A stretch of DNA of 64,000 nt from DATKUC01 sp964553615 (lineage in GTDB: Bacteria; Spirochaetota; Spirochaetia; DSM-27196; DATKUC01). The stretch lies in contig CAZKMA010000010.1 of assembly GCA_964553615.1 (NCBI GenBank), positions 28,028 to 92,027 of the forward strand, in the 5' to 3' direction. The notes below the pieces were generated by a model. That model saw nothing but the letters and a program-made list of their open reading frames with translations. It searched no databases and had not been told where the DNA came from. Numbering within the stretch: position 1 is the first letter of the stretch; each line of letters begins with the position of its first letter. Positions 53,630 to 62,690 of this stretch are shown in pieces. The position numbers and the translations under genes are program-made.

Positions 53630-54211
53630 ATGCAGTATACGATTACTCGACAAGAGTCCTACTCCCGCGGGCTTCTGATACTGAGAACGTTGCTCGGGAT
53701 TTTTTATATTGGAATACCTCATTACTTCCTGCTATTCTTTGTTTCAATTTGGGCTGCAATTCTGCAGTTTCTCGCATTCTGGGCAGTCCTTTTTACGGGA
53801 ACGTACCCTCGCGGCTGGTTCGACCTTCAGGTTAATCTGATTCGCTGGGGCACACGAGTCAGTTCTTCGCTGGCGAACTTTCGCGATGAATATCCCGCGT
53901 TTGGTCTGAAAGGAACTCATACCGCAGTCGTTGTGGACGTGCCGTATCCGGAAAAACTGAGCCGGGGACTTCTCATACTGAGGATCCTCTTCAGTGCCTT
54001 CTACGTCGGAATTCCCCACGGCTTTTGCCTTATCTTCCGCAGCATTGCGTCCACGGTGATCATGTTCATTGCCTGGTGGGCGCAGTTGTTCACTGGAAAA
54101 TACCCGGAAAAGATGTTCACATTCAATATCGGCACCTACCGCTGGGTATTCAGGGTCAGTGCGTATCTCAGCTTCCTGACGGATGAATATCCGCCTTTCA
54201 GCGGAAAGTAG
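53630..54211 (+). CDS. DUF4389 membrane protein with two repeated domains
   Basis: 193 residues. Two homologous halves: each has SRGLLILR(T/I)L near its start, a pair of membrane helices, FTG(T/K)YP, and R(V)S...DEYP at the end (about 8-95 and 105-190). An internal duplication within DUF4389. ATG 53630 has GGAGGGTG before it. Function unknown. Confidence 0.88.
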   Translation: MQYTITRQESYSRGLLILRTLLGIFYIGIPHYFLLFFVSIWAAILQFLAFWAVLFTGTYPRGWFDLQVNLIRWGTRVSSSLANFRDEYPAFGLKGTHTAVVVDVPYPEKLSRGLLILRILFSAFYVGIPHGFCLIFRSIASTVIMFIAWWAQLFTGKYPEKMFTFNIGTYRWVFRVSAYLSFLTDEYPPFSGK

Positions 54212-54332
54212 TGAACCACGTAAGCAACTCGAATGTTCTTCCCTGTTTTTTCGCCGGATATGGCCTGAGCTTCACCGAAACTTCATGTTGTATGTCGATA
54301 AATTACATGACACTCACACATGGAGGTGTAGT

Positions 54333-54530
54333 ATGATCCAATCTTTATCGAGCAATGCTAATCTGCTCCACGCAACGCAGATGGCTAATGCGCGCATGTC
54401 CGAACGACCTGGTGAGGCCGAGCACGACGGTGATTCCGATGACGCGGCAGGCGCTATCCGGAATTCCGGAGGCGCCGGTGCGAACAAACTTCCCGGTTAT
54501 CTGGGAACGATGATCAACACCACGGCATAG
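54333..54530 (+). CDS. Small acidic-centre hypothetical protein
   Basis: 65 residues beginning MIQSLSSNANLLHATQMANAR and ending GYLGTMINTTA. TGGAGGTG is 6 bases before the ATG, an excellent ribosome site, so it is likely translated. The helical start and the Gly/Thr-rich end resemble short YjfB-type proteins, but I cannot assign a family. No hydrophobic segment. Confidence 0.55.
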   Translation: MIQSLSSNANLLHATQMANARMSERPGEAEHDGDSDDAAGAIRNSGGAGANKLPGYLGTMINTTA

Positions 54531-54782
54531 CGCGGCAAGTGTTCGCGGCCGGGAGACGGAACGATGGAAAGGTTTCGCCTGTACACCGTACCGTTCCCGG
54601 CCGGTTGATCCGGCAGGCGCGGACAGGGCTCGAGCGCAGTCCGGTGCCGCTCTTTCTGGCTTCGGCGAATTTCGTTGTCCCTCACAAACTGATATTTTCA
54701 GCAACGAAAGCCTCATGTTCAATCGGTTCCTCGAATGGCACCCAGTACGCCATATGACAATCCCATCTCCTGCAAGTTGGCG

Positions 54783-54810
54783 TTGACGCGTATACAATAC
54801 AGTATATAAT
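54783..54810 (+). promoter_or_regulatory. fdrA promoter
   Basis: TTGACG (54783-54788), 16-bp spacer, perfect TATAAT (54805-54810). The spacer begins CGTATAC, also in the permease promoter at 60.8 kb. Confidence 0.8.
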
Positions 54811-54815
54811 AAAGA

Positions 54816-54842
54816 ATACGTAGGTGTATGTTTGCTACGTAT
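54816..54842. promoter_or_regulatory. Inverted repeat downstream of fdrA promoter
   Basis: ATACGTAG (54816-54823) and CTACGTAT (54835-54842) with an 11-base centre. It sits 6-32 bases past the -10 box, a typical repressor position; the GntR/FCD regulator at 60.9 kb is the natural candidate. Confidence 0.65.
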
Positions 54843-54879
54843 ACTCTGTGTTCAGATTTCGTGACTGGGAGAGTGCGCC

Positions 54880-56454
54880 ATGAAGAAGGTGACCGTCCGG
54901 AAGGATTCCTACTTCGATTCGATATTCTTGATGTCACTTACCAAGAAGCTCAAGGAGCAAGCCGGTGTTGTCGACGCCGTGGTTGCAATGGGAACGGAAA
55001 TGAACCTCGGTCTTATCCGCTCCCAGGGTTACCAGGGTACCGAAGCGGATGCAGCAACGCCGAATGATCTCATCATGGCGGTAGAGTGCGTTGAGGCCAG
55101 TGAAGTCGATGCTGCTCTCCAGTCTGCGGCCGACATGCTGGCAAAGACAAGGTCAGACAGAGCGACTTCCGGAGCGAGTCTCAAGCCAAACAACCTCGAC
55201 GCCGCTCTCGATGAATTGCCGACCGCCAATCTGGCGATAATTTCCGTTCCTGGTATCTATGCCGCGCGTGAAGCGCGCCATGCATTGGAGCGCGGCCTTC
55301 ATATCATGCTCTTTTCCGACAATGTGAGTCTCGATGAAGAGATTGCGTTGAAGGAGCTTGGTCGATCGAAGGGTCTTCTGGTGATGGGTCCCGACTGCGG
55401 CACGGCTCTCATCAATGGCGCTCCAATCTGCTTTGCGAATGCAGTGAGGCGGGGCGCTGTAGGGGTCGTCGCTGCCTCCGGCACCGGTTTGCAGGAGGTA
55501 ACCTGTCTCGTGGACCGCTACGGTGCAGGCGTCAGCCAGGGGATCGGTACCGGCGGTAGGGATCTCAAGAACGAACGCGTCGGCGGGATCACGATGTTGA
55601 TGGGCATATCGACTCTGGCGAGGGACCCCGGCACGTCGGTTCTTGCCGTCATTTCCAAACCACCCGCCCCCGAGGTTGCCGCCAAGGTTCTCAGTGCTCT
55701 CGCATTGTCCGAGAAACCGGCAGTGGTCCACTTCATCGGTCTCGATGCAGCTATGAAGGGAACGTTGCCGCCGAACGTACACCTGGCCACGAGTCTCGAA
55801 GATACCGCAGCTCAGGCCGTCGCACTGGTCTCGGGAAGACCGGTAGATCAATCCGTTCGCGGCGGAGACGACAAAGCCCTTTCAGCCATCGCCGACAATG
55901 AGGTGCGGCGCCTGTCGAACTCTCAGAAGTACGTGCGCGGATACTATACCGGCGGGACAGTTGCCGACGAGGCATTAATTCTTCTCCACCAAAGGTTTGG
56001 GAGTGTCCATTCAAACAATCAGACTGACCCCGCGTTTGTCCTGGAGGATCCGAAGGTGTCCGTCGGACACACAATAGTCGATCTCGGTGACGATGCCTTC
56101 ACGCAGGGCAGACCGCATCCGATGATCGACCCGAGCATTCGGACGGAGCGCGTGCTCGCGGAAGCGGAAGATCCATCGATCGCCGTGGTCCTGATCGACG
56201 TGGTGCTCGGCTACGGTTCGTACGAGGATCCCGCGGGTGCCCTGATTCCCGCACTCTCAGAGGCCCGCCGTCTTGCCGAAGCGCGACATGGCTATCTGCC
56301 GGTAATCGCCTCGGTCATCGGTACGCCCGGAGACATTCAAGGATTTGCAGGCCAGGTGGCTAAGCTCGAAGCTGCCGGGTGCGTGGTAATGCCTTCCAAT
56401 TATCAGGCAGCGCTCCTGGCGGCCAAGATACTGGAAAAGGCGGCAACCAAATGA
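54880..56454 (+). CDS. fdrA: FdrA-family protein (oxamate carbamoyltransferase subunit type)
   Basis: 524 residues with succinyl-CoA-synthetase-like domains: VVDAVVAMGTEMN N-terminal, VMGPDCGTALING, and ASGTGLQEVTCLVDRYGAGVSQGIGTGG. In E. coli, FdrA (AllF) with YlbE (AllG) and YlbF (AllH) forms oxamate carbamoyltransferase in anaerobic allantoin use, giving carbamoyl phosphate. Here fdrA is followed by the DUF1116 partner with 4-bp overlap; a DUF2877 (YlbF) gene is not seen in the window. The substrate may differ, given the biuret-hydrolase-like enzyme nearby. Confidence 0.9.
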   Translation: MKKVTVRKDSYFDSIFLMSLTKKLKEQAGVVDAVVAMGTEMNLGLIRSQGYQGTEADAATPNDLIMAVECVEASEVDAALQSAADMLAKTRSDRATSGASLKPNNLDAALDELPTANLAIISVPGIYAAREARHALERGLHIMLFSDNVSLDEEIALKELGRSKGLLVMGPDCGTALINGAPICFANAVRRGAVGVVAASGTGLQEVTCLVDRYGAGVSQGIGTGGRDLKNERVGGITMLMGISTLARDPGTSVLAVISKPPAPEVAAKVLSALALSEKPAVVHFIGLDAAMKGTLPPNVHLATSLEDTAAQAVALVSGRPVDQSVRGGDDKALSAIADNEVRRLSNSQKYVRGYYTGGTVADEALILLHQRFGSVHSNNQTDPAFVLEDPKVSVGHTIVDLGDDAFTQGRPHPMIDPSIRTERVLAEAEDPSIAVVLIDVVLGYGSYEDPAGALIPALSEARRLAEARHGYLPVIASVIGTPGDIQGFAGQVAKLEAAGCVVMPSNYQAALLAAKILEKAATK

Positions 56455-57914
56455 GCAAGATGACGGGAGACAACGCGTTCATCGATCCGGTTCTTGAACT
56501 TTTCAACGGTGAGCTGAATGCAGTGAGCATCGGACTGGAATCTTTCGCACAGAATCTACGCGAAAACGGCGTTCAGGCTGTACAGGTCGACTGGAAACCA
56601 CCAGCCGGCGGCGACAAGCACATGATTGAGCTGCTGGATCGACTCGCAGCGGGTACCACAGTTGATATCGAAGGTGCAAACCGTGATGCTGCGGAGCGCA
56701 TATTGAAAGGCAAACCGACTCTGGTCGATGTAGGGGTGGCTGGCGAAGTTGTCCCGGGTATGACCAAACGGAAGATTCTTCATGCCGGTCCCCCCATCAC
56801 ATGGGACCGCATGTGCGGGCCCGTACGCGGTGCTGTTGTTGGCGGCTTAATCTACGAGGGTCTCGCCAGGGACCGCGAGGAGGCCGAAGAACTTGTCGAG
56901 TCGGGACAGATTGAATTCGATTCCTGTCATCACCACTCGACTGTGGGGCCGATGGCGGGGGTTGTCACCGCAAGCATGCCGGTCTGGATTCTGGAGAATA
57001 CCACATTTGGCAACCGTGCCTTCGCAACTTTCAACGAAGGCCTTGGCAAGGTGTTGCGCTATGGTGCATTCTCCGCGGACGTAATTGCCCGGCTCAAGTG
57101 GATAGAGACCGACCTGGCTCCGATCATAAAGAGAGCGCTCGAACTCCATGGCCCTCTCGACATGAAGAACATCATAGCTCAGGTTTTGCAGATGGGTGAC
57201 GAAGGTCACAATCGCAACCGAGCAGGGACATCGTTGATAATACGGGAGTTCGTACCCTACATCGTGCAGCTTGGCGAGAGTACCGAGCGGATTGTAGAGG
57301 TTCTCAATTTCCTCAACGGGAATGATCATTTTTTCCTCAATCTATCGATGCCGGCCTGTAAGTGCACCGTTGACGCGGCCCGGGACATCGAGGGTAGCTC
57401 AGTCATCATTGCCATGGCCCGCAATGGAACCGAGTTCGGCATTCAGGTTTCCGGGCTCGGCGACCGATGGTTCTCGGGGCCTGCATCAATGGTCGAGGGG
57501 CTCTATCTTCCAGGCTACGGTCCCGAGGACGCCGCCCCGGACCTCGGTGATTCGGTCATCACCGAAACCAGCGGGATCGGTGGTTTCGCGATGGCCGCGG
57601 CACCTGCAATCGTTCAGTTCGTGGGTGGCGCGCCCGAAGACGCGCTCGAGGTCACACGTCGCATGTACGATATCACGGTCACCGAGAATGATGTCTACCG
57701 TATTCCAGCGCTGGGCTTCCGCGGCACCCCCACCGCAATTGATCTTCGCAAGGTCGTCGAAACCGGCACGCTGCCGGCGATCAACACTGGCATTGCTCAC
57801 AAAGAAGCAGGAGTTGGGCAAATCGGCGCTGGTTTGGTGAAACCGCCGGAGAAGTGCTTTAAAGACGCTCTGGAAGCATTCACGGAGGCGTACGCCAAGA
57901 CACGGGAAGACTGA
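56451..57914 (+). CDS. DUF1116 (YlbE/AllG-like) protein
   Basis: 487 residues matching DUF1116: a central GPxTxxRMCGPVRGAVVG-like stretch (ITWDRMCGPVRGAVVGG), SCHHHSTVGPMAGV with three His, and AMARNGTEFGI. Partner of FdrA in carbamoyl transfer chemistry. ATG 56451 overlaps the FdrA stop. Name allG would apply if the substrate were oxamate, which I cannot decide. Confidence 0.9.
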   Translation: MSKMTGDNAFIDPVLELFNGELNAVSIGLESFAQNLRENGVQAVQVDWKPPAGGDKHMIELLDRLAAGTTVDIEGANRDAAERILKGKPTLVDVGVAGEVVPGMTKRKILHAGPPITWDRMCGPVRGAVVGGLIYEGLARDREEAEELVESGQIEFDSCHHHSTVGPMAGVVTASMPVWILENTTFGNRAFATFNEGLGKVLRYGAFSADVIARLKWIETDLAPIIKRALELHGPLDMKNIIAQVLQMGDEGHNRNRAGTSLIIREFVPYIVQLGESTERIVEVLNFLNGNDHFFLNLSMPACKCTVDAARDIEGSSVIIAMARNGTEFGIQVSGLGDRWFSGPASMVEGLYLPGYGPEDAAPDLGDSVITETSGIGGFAMAAAPAIVQFVGGAPEDALEVTRRMYDITVTENDVYRIPALGFRGTPTAIDLRKVVETGTLPAINTGIAHKEAGVGQIGAGLVKPPEKCFKDALEAFTEAYAKTRED

Positions 57915-58032
57915 TCTCCCAAAAGAAGCAGTCTTCGGCTCCTGAGACTGATTGTACGGCAGCGTATTCGAGCTTTTCGAAAACCACAATATGTGGGCAT
58001 TGCCGGCATGGGCGCAGTCATGGATATCAAAT

Positions 58033-58064
58033 GCGGGCGTTTTCGATTCTGTCAGCCCGCTTTT
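58033..58064 (+). terminator. Terminator after the DUF1116 gene
   Basis: GCGGGC (58033-58038) pairs with GCCCGC (58055-58060), loop of 16, followed by TTTT. It lies between the convergent arms of the nitrogen-compound cluster. Confidence 0.55.
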
Positions 58065-58083
58065 GTGAAGCCGCCTGAGGAGT

Positions 58084-58470
58084 CTACCTCTGCGCCTGGA
58101 TGTATGCCCGCCAGCCCCCGTAGGCGGTGATTTCCTTCCGGCCTTCGCAGAGAACCGTTTCTCCAAGCACTCCTAGAATCTCTTCGCCATCTGCCATTTT
58201 TACTTTGCCTATGCATAACCCTGGTGGTTCCCGCTGCAGGACCTGGATTAGTCCTACCGGTGGCAGTTGCCAGACTTCGAGGACGACCGCAGCACCCCCC
58301 TGGCGCACGCGTACCATTGCGGGATGCTCGTCGTCAATTGACCAGAGACGGTAAACCGGCGCCGTGGTTGCCTCGGTCAAAAATTCCGCTCCGACATCTA
58401 TCAGGTTCTGATTCAATGCGAGTCCGCGCATCAGGGTCCCATTAACTGCAAGCTTAATGAAGTCCGTCAT
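58084..58470 (-). CDS. Stand-alone allophanate hydrolase C-terminal-type domain
   Basis: 128 residues. Matches the C-terminal domain of allophanate hydrolase (a gamma-glutamylcyclotransferase-like fold): VNGTLMRGLALNQNLIDVGAEFL, TTAPVYRLWSIDD, VEVWQLPP-type VLEVWQLPPVGL and ITAYGGWRAYI. In the full enzyme this domain is proposed to finish decomposition of the N-carboxy intermediate. No amidase domain is attached or adjacent. It lies 46 bp behind the isochorismatase-family hydrolase. Confidence 0.85.
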   Translation of the reverse strand: MTDFIKLAVNGTLMRGLALNQNLIDVGAEFLTEATTAPVYRLWSIDDEHPAMVRVRQGGAAVVLEVWQLPPVGLIQVLQREPPGLCIGKVKMADGEEILGVLGETVLCEGRKEITAYGGWRAYIQAQR

Positions 58471-58516
58471 AATGCCGAAGATCCCTCGACAATGCCAATT
58501 CCCTTGGATTTCACAC

Positions 58517-59206
58517 TCACGACCCGCTCATCTTGAGCGCGCCGATCACGGTACTCGACGTGCCAACCCAACCGAAGATTCCACCCTGTGCTTTGACCAT
58601 TTCGAGTCCCACCCGCTGAAACTCCGGAAAATAGGAAGCAACGCAGTCCTCGAGAACCAGACATTCGTAGCCGCGGTCATTTGCTTCGCGGACGGTTGTG
58701 TTGACGCATACTTCTGTGGTCACTCCCGTGACCACCAGAGAGCGTATACCCCAATTCTCGAGAATGGTCTGAAGTTCCGTGGCGTAGAAAGCTCCCTTGC
58801 CCGGCTTGTCGATGATGGGTTCCCCGGACTGCGGTGTCAGCTCATCTATAATGTCGTGTCCGTGCTCTCCACGTACCAGAATACGCCCCATCGGACCTGG
58901 ATCGCCTATTCCGTTTTTTAGCTTCCCGCGACCTCGTTTGGTCGGCGGGCAGTCGGCGAGATCCGGACGGTGACCTTCCCGCGTGTGAATCACATGAAGT
59001 CCGGCTTTCCGAAACGACTCGAGCACTTGCCGGGTGGGCCCAATCGCGTGTGCAAGTAACGAGACATCGTTACCCAGCTGTTCGCCGAATCCTCCGGGTT
59101 TGACGAAATCGTTCTGCATGTCAATTATGAGCAGTGCGGTAGATTCGGTGTTGCACTCGAACTCGTACGGATCCGCCTTTATGTTCATTTTCTTGCCCAT
59201 CATCAC
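58517..59206 (-). CDS. Isochorismatase-family cysteine hydrolase, biuret-hydrolase-like
   Basis: 229 residues with the cysteine-hydrolase triad Asp28 (LIIDMQNDF), Lys133 (IDKPGKGAF) and Cys166 (TTEVCVNTTVREANDRGY). The long match around CVNTTVREANDRGYECLVLEDC resembles biuret amidohydrolase and related ureido-amide hydrolases. ATG 59206 or 59203. Overlaps the permease stop by 4 bp, so the permease probably imports its substrate. Exact substrate unknown. Confidence 0.87.
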   Translation of the reverse strand: MMMGKKMNIKADPYEFECNTESTALLIIDMQNDFVKPGGFGEQLGNDVSLLAHAIGPTRQVLESFRKAGLHVIHTREGHRPDLADCPPTKRGRGKLKNGIGDPGPMGRILVRGEHGHDIIDELTPQSGEPIIDKPGKGAFYATELQTILENWGIRSLVVTGVTTEVCVNTTVREANDRGYECLVLEDCVASYFPEFQRVGLEMVKAQGGIFGWVGTSSTVIGALKMSGS

Positions 59207-60759
59207 TCCTGCACCTTGAACTGGTCTTCGGTTGAGACATGGCCAGGTGTCTGCCCTGGTTTCAACACCATCATCAGGGCAAAGATCGCCGCGAGAATCA
59301 CGTACCCGATCGCAGCCTGCCAGGCGCCCGCCACCATGATTTGCGAGCTATGGATGATACCGAAGAACGCCAGAACGGCGCCGATTCCGGAGTAGATAAT
59401 CCCGTCTTTCCACTTGCGGTCAATTGCGAACACTGCAATCGCTGCCCACAGAAGCCCGATGAGAATCGCCCCGCCGTTCAGGAGCTCGATGCCTTTGTAC
59501 ACTACTCCGGCTTGATTCAATGCGTCATAGCCGACTTTCGAAGCGGACGTATTTGCGGCTGAGAGCGCACCATCCACCAGGTTCTTACCCCAGGCCGCGA
59601 AGTTCGGTACAAGCGCCAGCACTATAGCAGGAGCGTGCCGCGACGGAGATGCCTGGAACGCCTGGGCTCCGATTACGAGTCCGATGTACAGAAGTATGGG
59701 TAGAATTGCCACCAGGGGAATTATTGCAAGGACCAGCGGAAGGACTCCGAGGAGACACACCGCTGCAATCGCGATGCCTGTGCCGAACGAATACCCCACA
59801 CGTCCCCCCATGGCTTTCCAGCCAGGATGGCCGATGTAGGTGGCAGTCGGAAACGGGCTTCCCAGAATTGCGCCCACAAGACTCCCTGCACCGTCAACCA
59901 GGCAGATCTCGGAGACGTTGTATTCGTCGCCCGCTGCAGCCGCGCTTTCAGTATTGTTCATGGCTTCAGTGAAATTGTATATGCCCAGCGGAATTGCGGT
60001 TGCCAGAAGCGGACCGAAGTCTTTCATGCCAAGGAGAAGGCTATGGATGTTGAAACTCGGAAGATGGGGTTGGAAGGAGCTGACTGCTTTCGTTACCCCG
60101 ACCGGAGACATGTAGCCGGTGGCCCATCCGATCGCAGAGCCGACAATGATGATCACCAAACCGCCCGGTGCTTTCCACGGCATTGGAACAAAGGCAAACC
60201 AGGTCAGGAGAATGATGCCGAGAGATACAAAACCAATCCACGGGACCTCAACCATTTGAAACGCAGGGGTCATGCTGATGAAGGCAATCGAGACTCCGGC
60301 GAGCGTCCCAAGCATAGCCGCGCGTGGAGTAAAGCGCCTGACGATTCGTGCAAAGAAGGCGCCGGATAGTTCGATGAGCCCCTCGATGAACACCCACGCC
60401 AATCCGATTCTCCACGCCATCACCGGATCGTGGGTTCGCAATACAACCGGCAGCATAATCACAAAGGTGACCAGGAACATGTGGGGAACACTTGGCCCGT
60501 ACGGCATGGCTGCCACGTCCGCTCGCCCCTCTTTCCTGGCCAGCCGCCTCGCCATATAGGCGTAATAGATGTTGCCGACAATGAGCGAGATGCCGACGGC
60601 GGGTATGATCTTGCCGAACACTATCGAGGCCGGCATCTTTATTACACCGAGCATCAATCCGCTCAAGACGAGAACATTTGTGAGCACATTACTGAAGAGG
60701 CCGAAGAATGCGTTCCAGTCTCCCGGTACCCATAACTTGACGCGAAACTCACTATCCAT
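59203..60759 (-). CDS. NCS2/AzgA-like nucleobase permease
   Basis: 518 residues, about 12 membrane helices. The start MDSEFRVKLWVPGDWNAFFG and motifs such as NNTESAAAAGDEYN (helix 8 region) fit the NCS2/COG2252 transporters for purines and related heterocycles. ATG 60759 follows GGAGGT; the ATG at 60783 lacks a site. It heads the minus-strand arm of the nitrogen cluster. Confidence 0.9.
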   Translation of the reverse strand: MDSEFRVKLWVPGDWNAFFGLFSNVLTNVLVLSGLMLGVIKMPASIVFGKIIPAVGISLIVGNIYYAYMARRLARKEGRADVAAMPYGPSVPHMFLVTFVIMLPVVLRTHDPVMAWRIGLAWVFIEGLIELSGAFFARIVRRFTPRAAMLGTLAGVSIAFISMTPAFQMVEVPWIGFVSLGIILLTWFAFVPMPWKAPGGLVIIIVGSAIGWATGYMSPVGVTKAVSSFQPHLPSFNIHSLLLGMKDFGPLLATAIPLGIYNFTEAMNNTESAAAAGDEYNVSEICLVDGAGSLVGAILGSPFPTATYIGHPGWKAMGGRVGYSFGTGIAIAAVCLLGVLPLVLAIIPLVAILPILLYIGLVIGAQAFQASPSRHAPAIVLALVPNFAAWGKNLVDGALSAANTSASKVGYDALNQAGVVYKGIELLNGGAILIGLLWAAIAVFAIDRKWKDGIIYSGIGAVLAFFGIIHSSQIMVAGAWQAAIGYVILAAIFALMMVLKPGQTPGHVSTEDQFKVQE

Positions 60760-60790
60760 CGTGGACCTCCAGTTTGCCGGCATTCAACTT

Positions 60791-60843
60791 AATACATTAT
60801 AGTATGTATTATAATTCTACCTTGACGTATACGTAAGTGTCAA
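60791..60843 (-). promoter_or_regulatory. Permease promoter and operator region
   Basis: On the minus strand: TTGACA (60843-60838), 18-bp spacer, TAGAAT (60819-60814). The spacer holds the perfect palindrome ACGTATACGT (60825-60834). Downstream of -10 is the inverted repeat AATACAT/ATGTATT (60791-60797, 60804-60810). Probable sites for the GntR/FCD regulator encoded divergently. Confidence 0.75.
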
Positions 60844-60939
60844 CAAAAAACGATTCAAGACGGAATTTCCGTTTGGGAGCAGATTGACAGTCCCTTGACG
60901 TCTTGGCGATTTAGGTCGATATATAGGGTTGGGCAGTCA

Positions 60940-61617
60940 ATGAGCAAAAAACAATCGTCGGAAACATTGCACGTAGGGCTTGCGGCGTCGCTGAGACGGC
61001 GCATTGTGAGGTGGCACTACACTCCGGGCTCCTACATCCTCGAGACCGATATCTGCAAGGAGTTCAATGTCAGCAGGAGCCCCGCACGGGAAGCCCTCAA
61101 GATCCTCCTGGCAACTGGATTTCTGGAAAACACCGGTCGGAGAGGGTATCGGGTGGTCCAACCTGATGCGAAGGGTGCGCTACAGCTCTACGAGGCCAGG
61201 TTGGCAATCGAAGTCTATGCTATCCAAAGAGTGACGGAGGCCCACGCGGATCGCGACGTGATTGCCGAACTCAATGTAAAGTGGAAGAACAGCAAAGAAC
61301 TGAAAGAGAAAACGCCGGAGCAACTCGCGGAGGCCGACCGGAGTTTTCATGAGCGGCTGGCGTCACTGCTGGGCAATGATGTCCTGTCGGATGTCCTGGC
61401 GAAAATAGACGAACGTCTGGACATATTCCGAGAGATTGAATTCAGCAATACGGAAGTTCTTGAGGAAACGTCGCGGCAGCATCTGCGCATTCTCGAAGCG
61501 GTTGCGGGCGGGGACGCACGACGTGCCGCCGAGGCGGTGGAGGACAACATATCAACGGCCATGCGAAACGTTGAGCATAATTTGAAAGAGGTCCTTGCGC
61601 GGTCATACGGAATGTAG
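60940..61617 (+). CDS. GntR/FCD-family transcriptional regulator
   Basis: 225 residues. GntR winged helix (about 10-75; SRSPAREALKILLATGFLE) and an FCD all-helical effector domain (about 85-215; with Asp-rich DRSFHERL and HLRILEAV metal-site histidines). I chose ATG 60940; an in-frame TTG at 60895 has no ribosome site. Divergent from the permease; likely controls both arms of the nitrogen cluster. Confidence 0.92.
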   Translation: MSKKQSSETLHVGLAASLRRRIVRWHYTPGSYILETDICKEFNVSRSPAREALKILLATGFLENTGRRGYRVVQPDAKGALQLYEARLAIEVYAIQRVTEAHADRDVIAELNVKWKNSKELKEKTPEQLAEADRSFHERLASLLGNDVLSDVLAKIDERLDIFREIEFSNTEVLEETSRQHLRILEAVAGGDARRAAEAVEDNISTAMRNVEHNLKEVLARSYGM

Positions 61618-61889
61618 GATCTTGCCATAAACATGACATTCCCCTTCGTGCCGTTTCTTTTCCGGTCAGGAATTGAGATGGATATCGGCGCCCGGACGGC
61701 TACAACGAATTCCGAGGGTGGTAAATCAGGCCGCCGCAATCTTGGGCCCCATAGATCCGGGCGGAAATTGTCTTTGCTCGTGGTAATAGCGGGCCTGTGC
61801 AAGCGTGAATCTCGTCAGGTCCTGCTGGTCGGGAGTACCGTACTTCAGCGAAACTCGTATTCGTAATCGAGATACGCAGAGGTTGTTGA

Positions 61890-62462
61890 ATGAACGCATT
61901 TGATACGACTGTTTTTCACGCCATGAATCACGCGGCAGGGTCAATTCCGGCCATAGATACCGTCATGATCTTGTTCGCTCAGTATTCCCCTGAAGTGTAT
62001 GCGGCAATTCTGATTGCCGGATGGTTCACCCTGCCGTGGAAAGATGAAGAGCATCGTCATGGACTCGTTCTCGGCGTAATAGCGGCGGTGGTAGCGTTCG
62101 GTATCAGCAACATCGTTGGCGCCATCTGGTATAGACCTCGGCCATTCACCATACTTGCGCCGGGAACGTACCATCAACTCATCCAGCATCTGCCCGATCC
62201 ATCGTTCCCAAGCGATCACGTGGCTGTCGGGACCGGTCTCGCGGTCGGAGCGCTCGGCCATTCGCGCCGTTGGGTTACGATCTCGATTGCCTCTGTGACA
62301 GTGATAGTGGCAATCGCCCGTGTGTACGTGGGTGTCCATTGGCCCACCGACGTCATCGGTGGCGCTGTCGTGGGTTTCGCCGCGGGCCGTGCTGTCTTGC
62401 TCGGTTCGCGGTACCTTTTACCCGTTACCCGGCTGGTACTTCGTCTCTTTCGAATGGGATGA
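61890..62462 (+). CDS. PAP2-family phosphatase, undecaprenyl-diphosphatase-like
   Basis: 190 residues, five to six helices. PAP2 motifs: WYRPRPF, FPSDHV and ARVYVGVHWPTDVIGG give the three phosphatase signatures with catalytic His in PSDH and GVHWP. Short BcrC-like length suggests recycling of undecaprenyl pyrophosphate. A weak AGAGG ribosome site. Monocistronic. Confidence 0.92.
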   Translation: MNAFDTTVFHAMNHAAGSIPAIDTVMILFAQYSPEVYAAILIAGWFTLPWKDEEHRHGLVLGVIAAVVAFGISNIVGAIWYRPRPFTILAPGTYHQLIQHLPDPSFPSDHVAVGTGLAVGALGHSRRWVTISIASVTVIVAIARVYVGVHWPTDVIGGAVVGFAAGRAVLLGSRYLLPVTRLVLRLFRMG

Positions 62463-62690
62463 ATCAGCATTGAAAGCATGGAGAGTTGCCCAAAGAGATT
62501 CTTTCCGCTTCATATAGTCGTGGGCGCTCGATCAGAAGCGGTTGCGTCCTGGTAGCAGGCAAAATCGGAAATGAGGGCAAAAGTGAGCCGAGCGACATCC
62601 GGGAAAGGACGACGGTCGTGGTGGTCGCATTCGCCCCCCGCCAACCGGATGATTCTCCGCAGAAATCGAGACAGCACAGGAGGAGGAGAG

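Larger units (their letters stand above)
54531..54879. other. 349-bp leader region before fdrA
   Basis: Non-coding. Contains a strong stem-loop, GGCCGGGA (54547-54554) and ACGG (54556-54559) pairing with CCGT (54591-54594) and TCCCGGCC (54595-54602), without a T-tract. Then follow the fdrA promoter and an inverted repeat. A structured RNA or terminator of the small-protein transcript are possible. Confidence 0.7.

Noticed and set aside
61633..61866. 77-codon plus-strand frame between the GntR and PAP2 genes
   Set aside because: No ribosome site and no family-like sequence.
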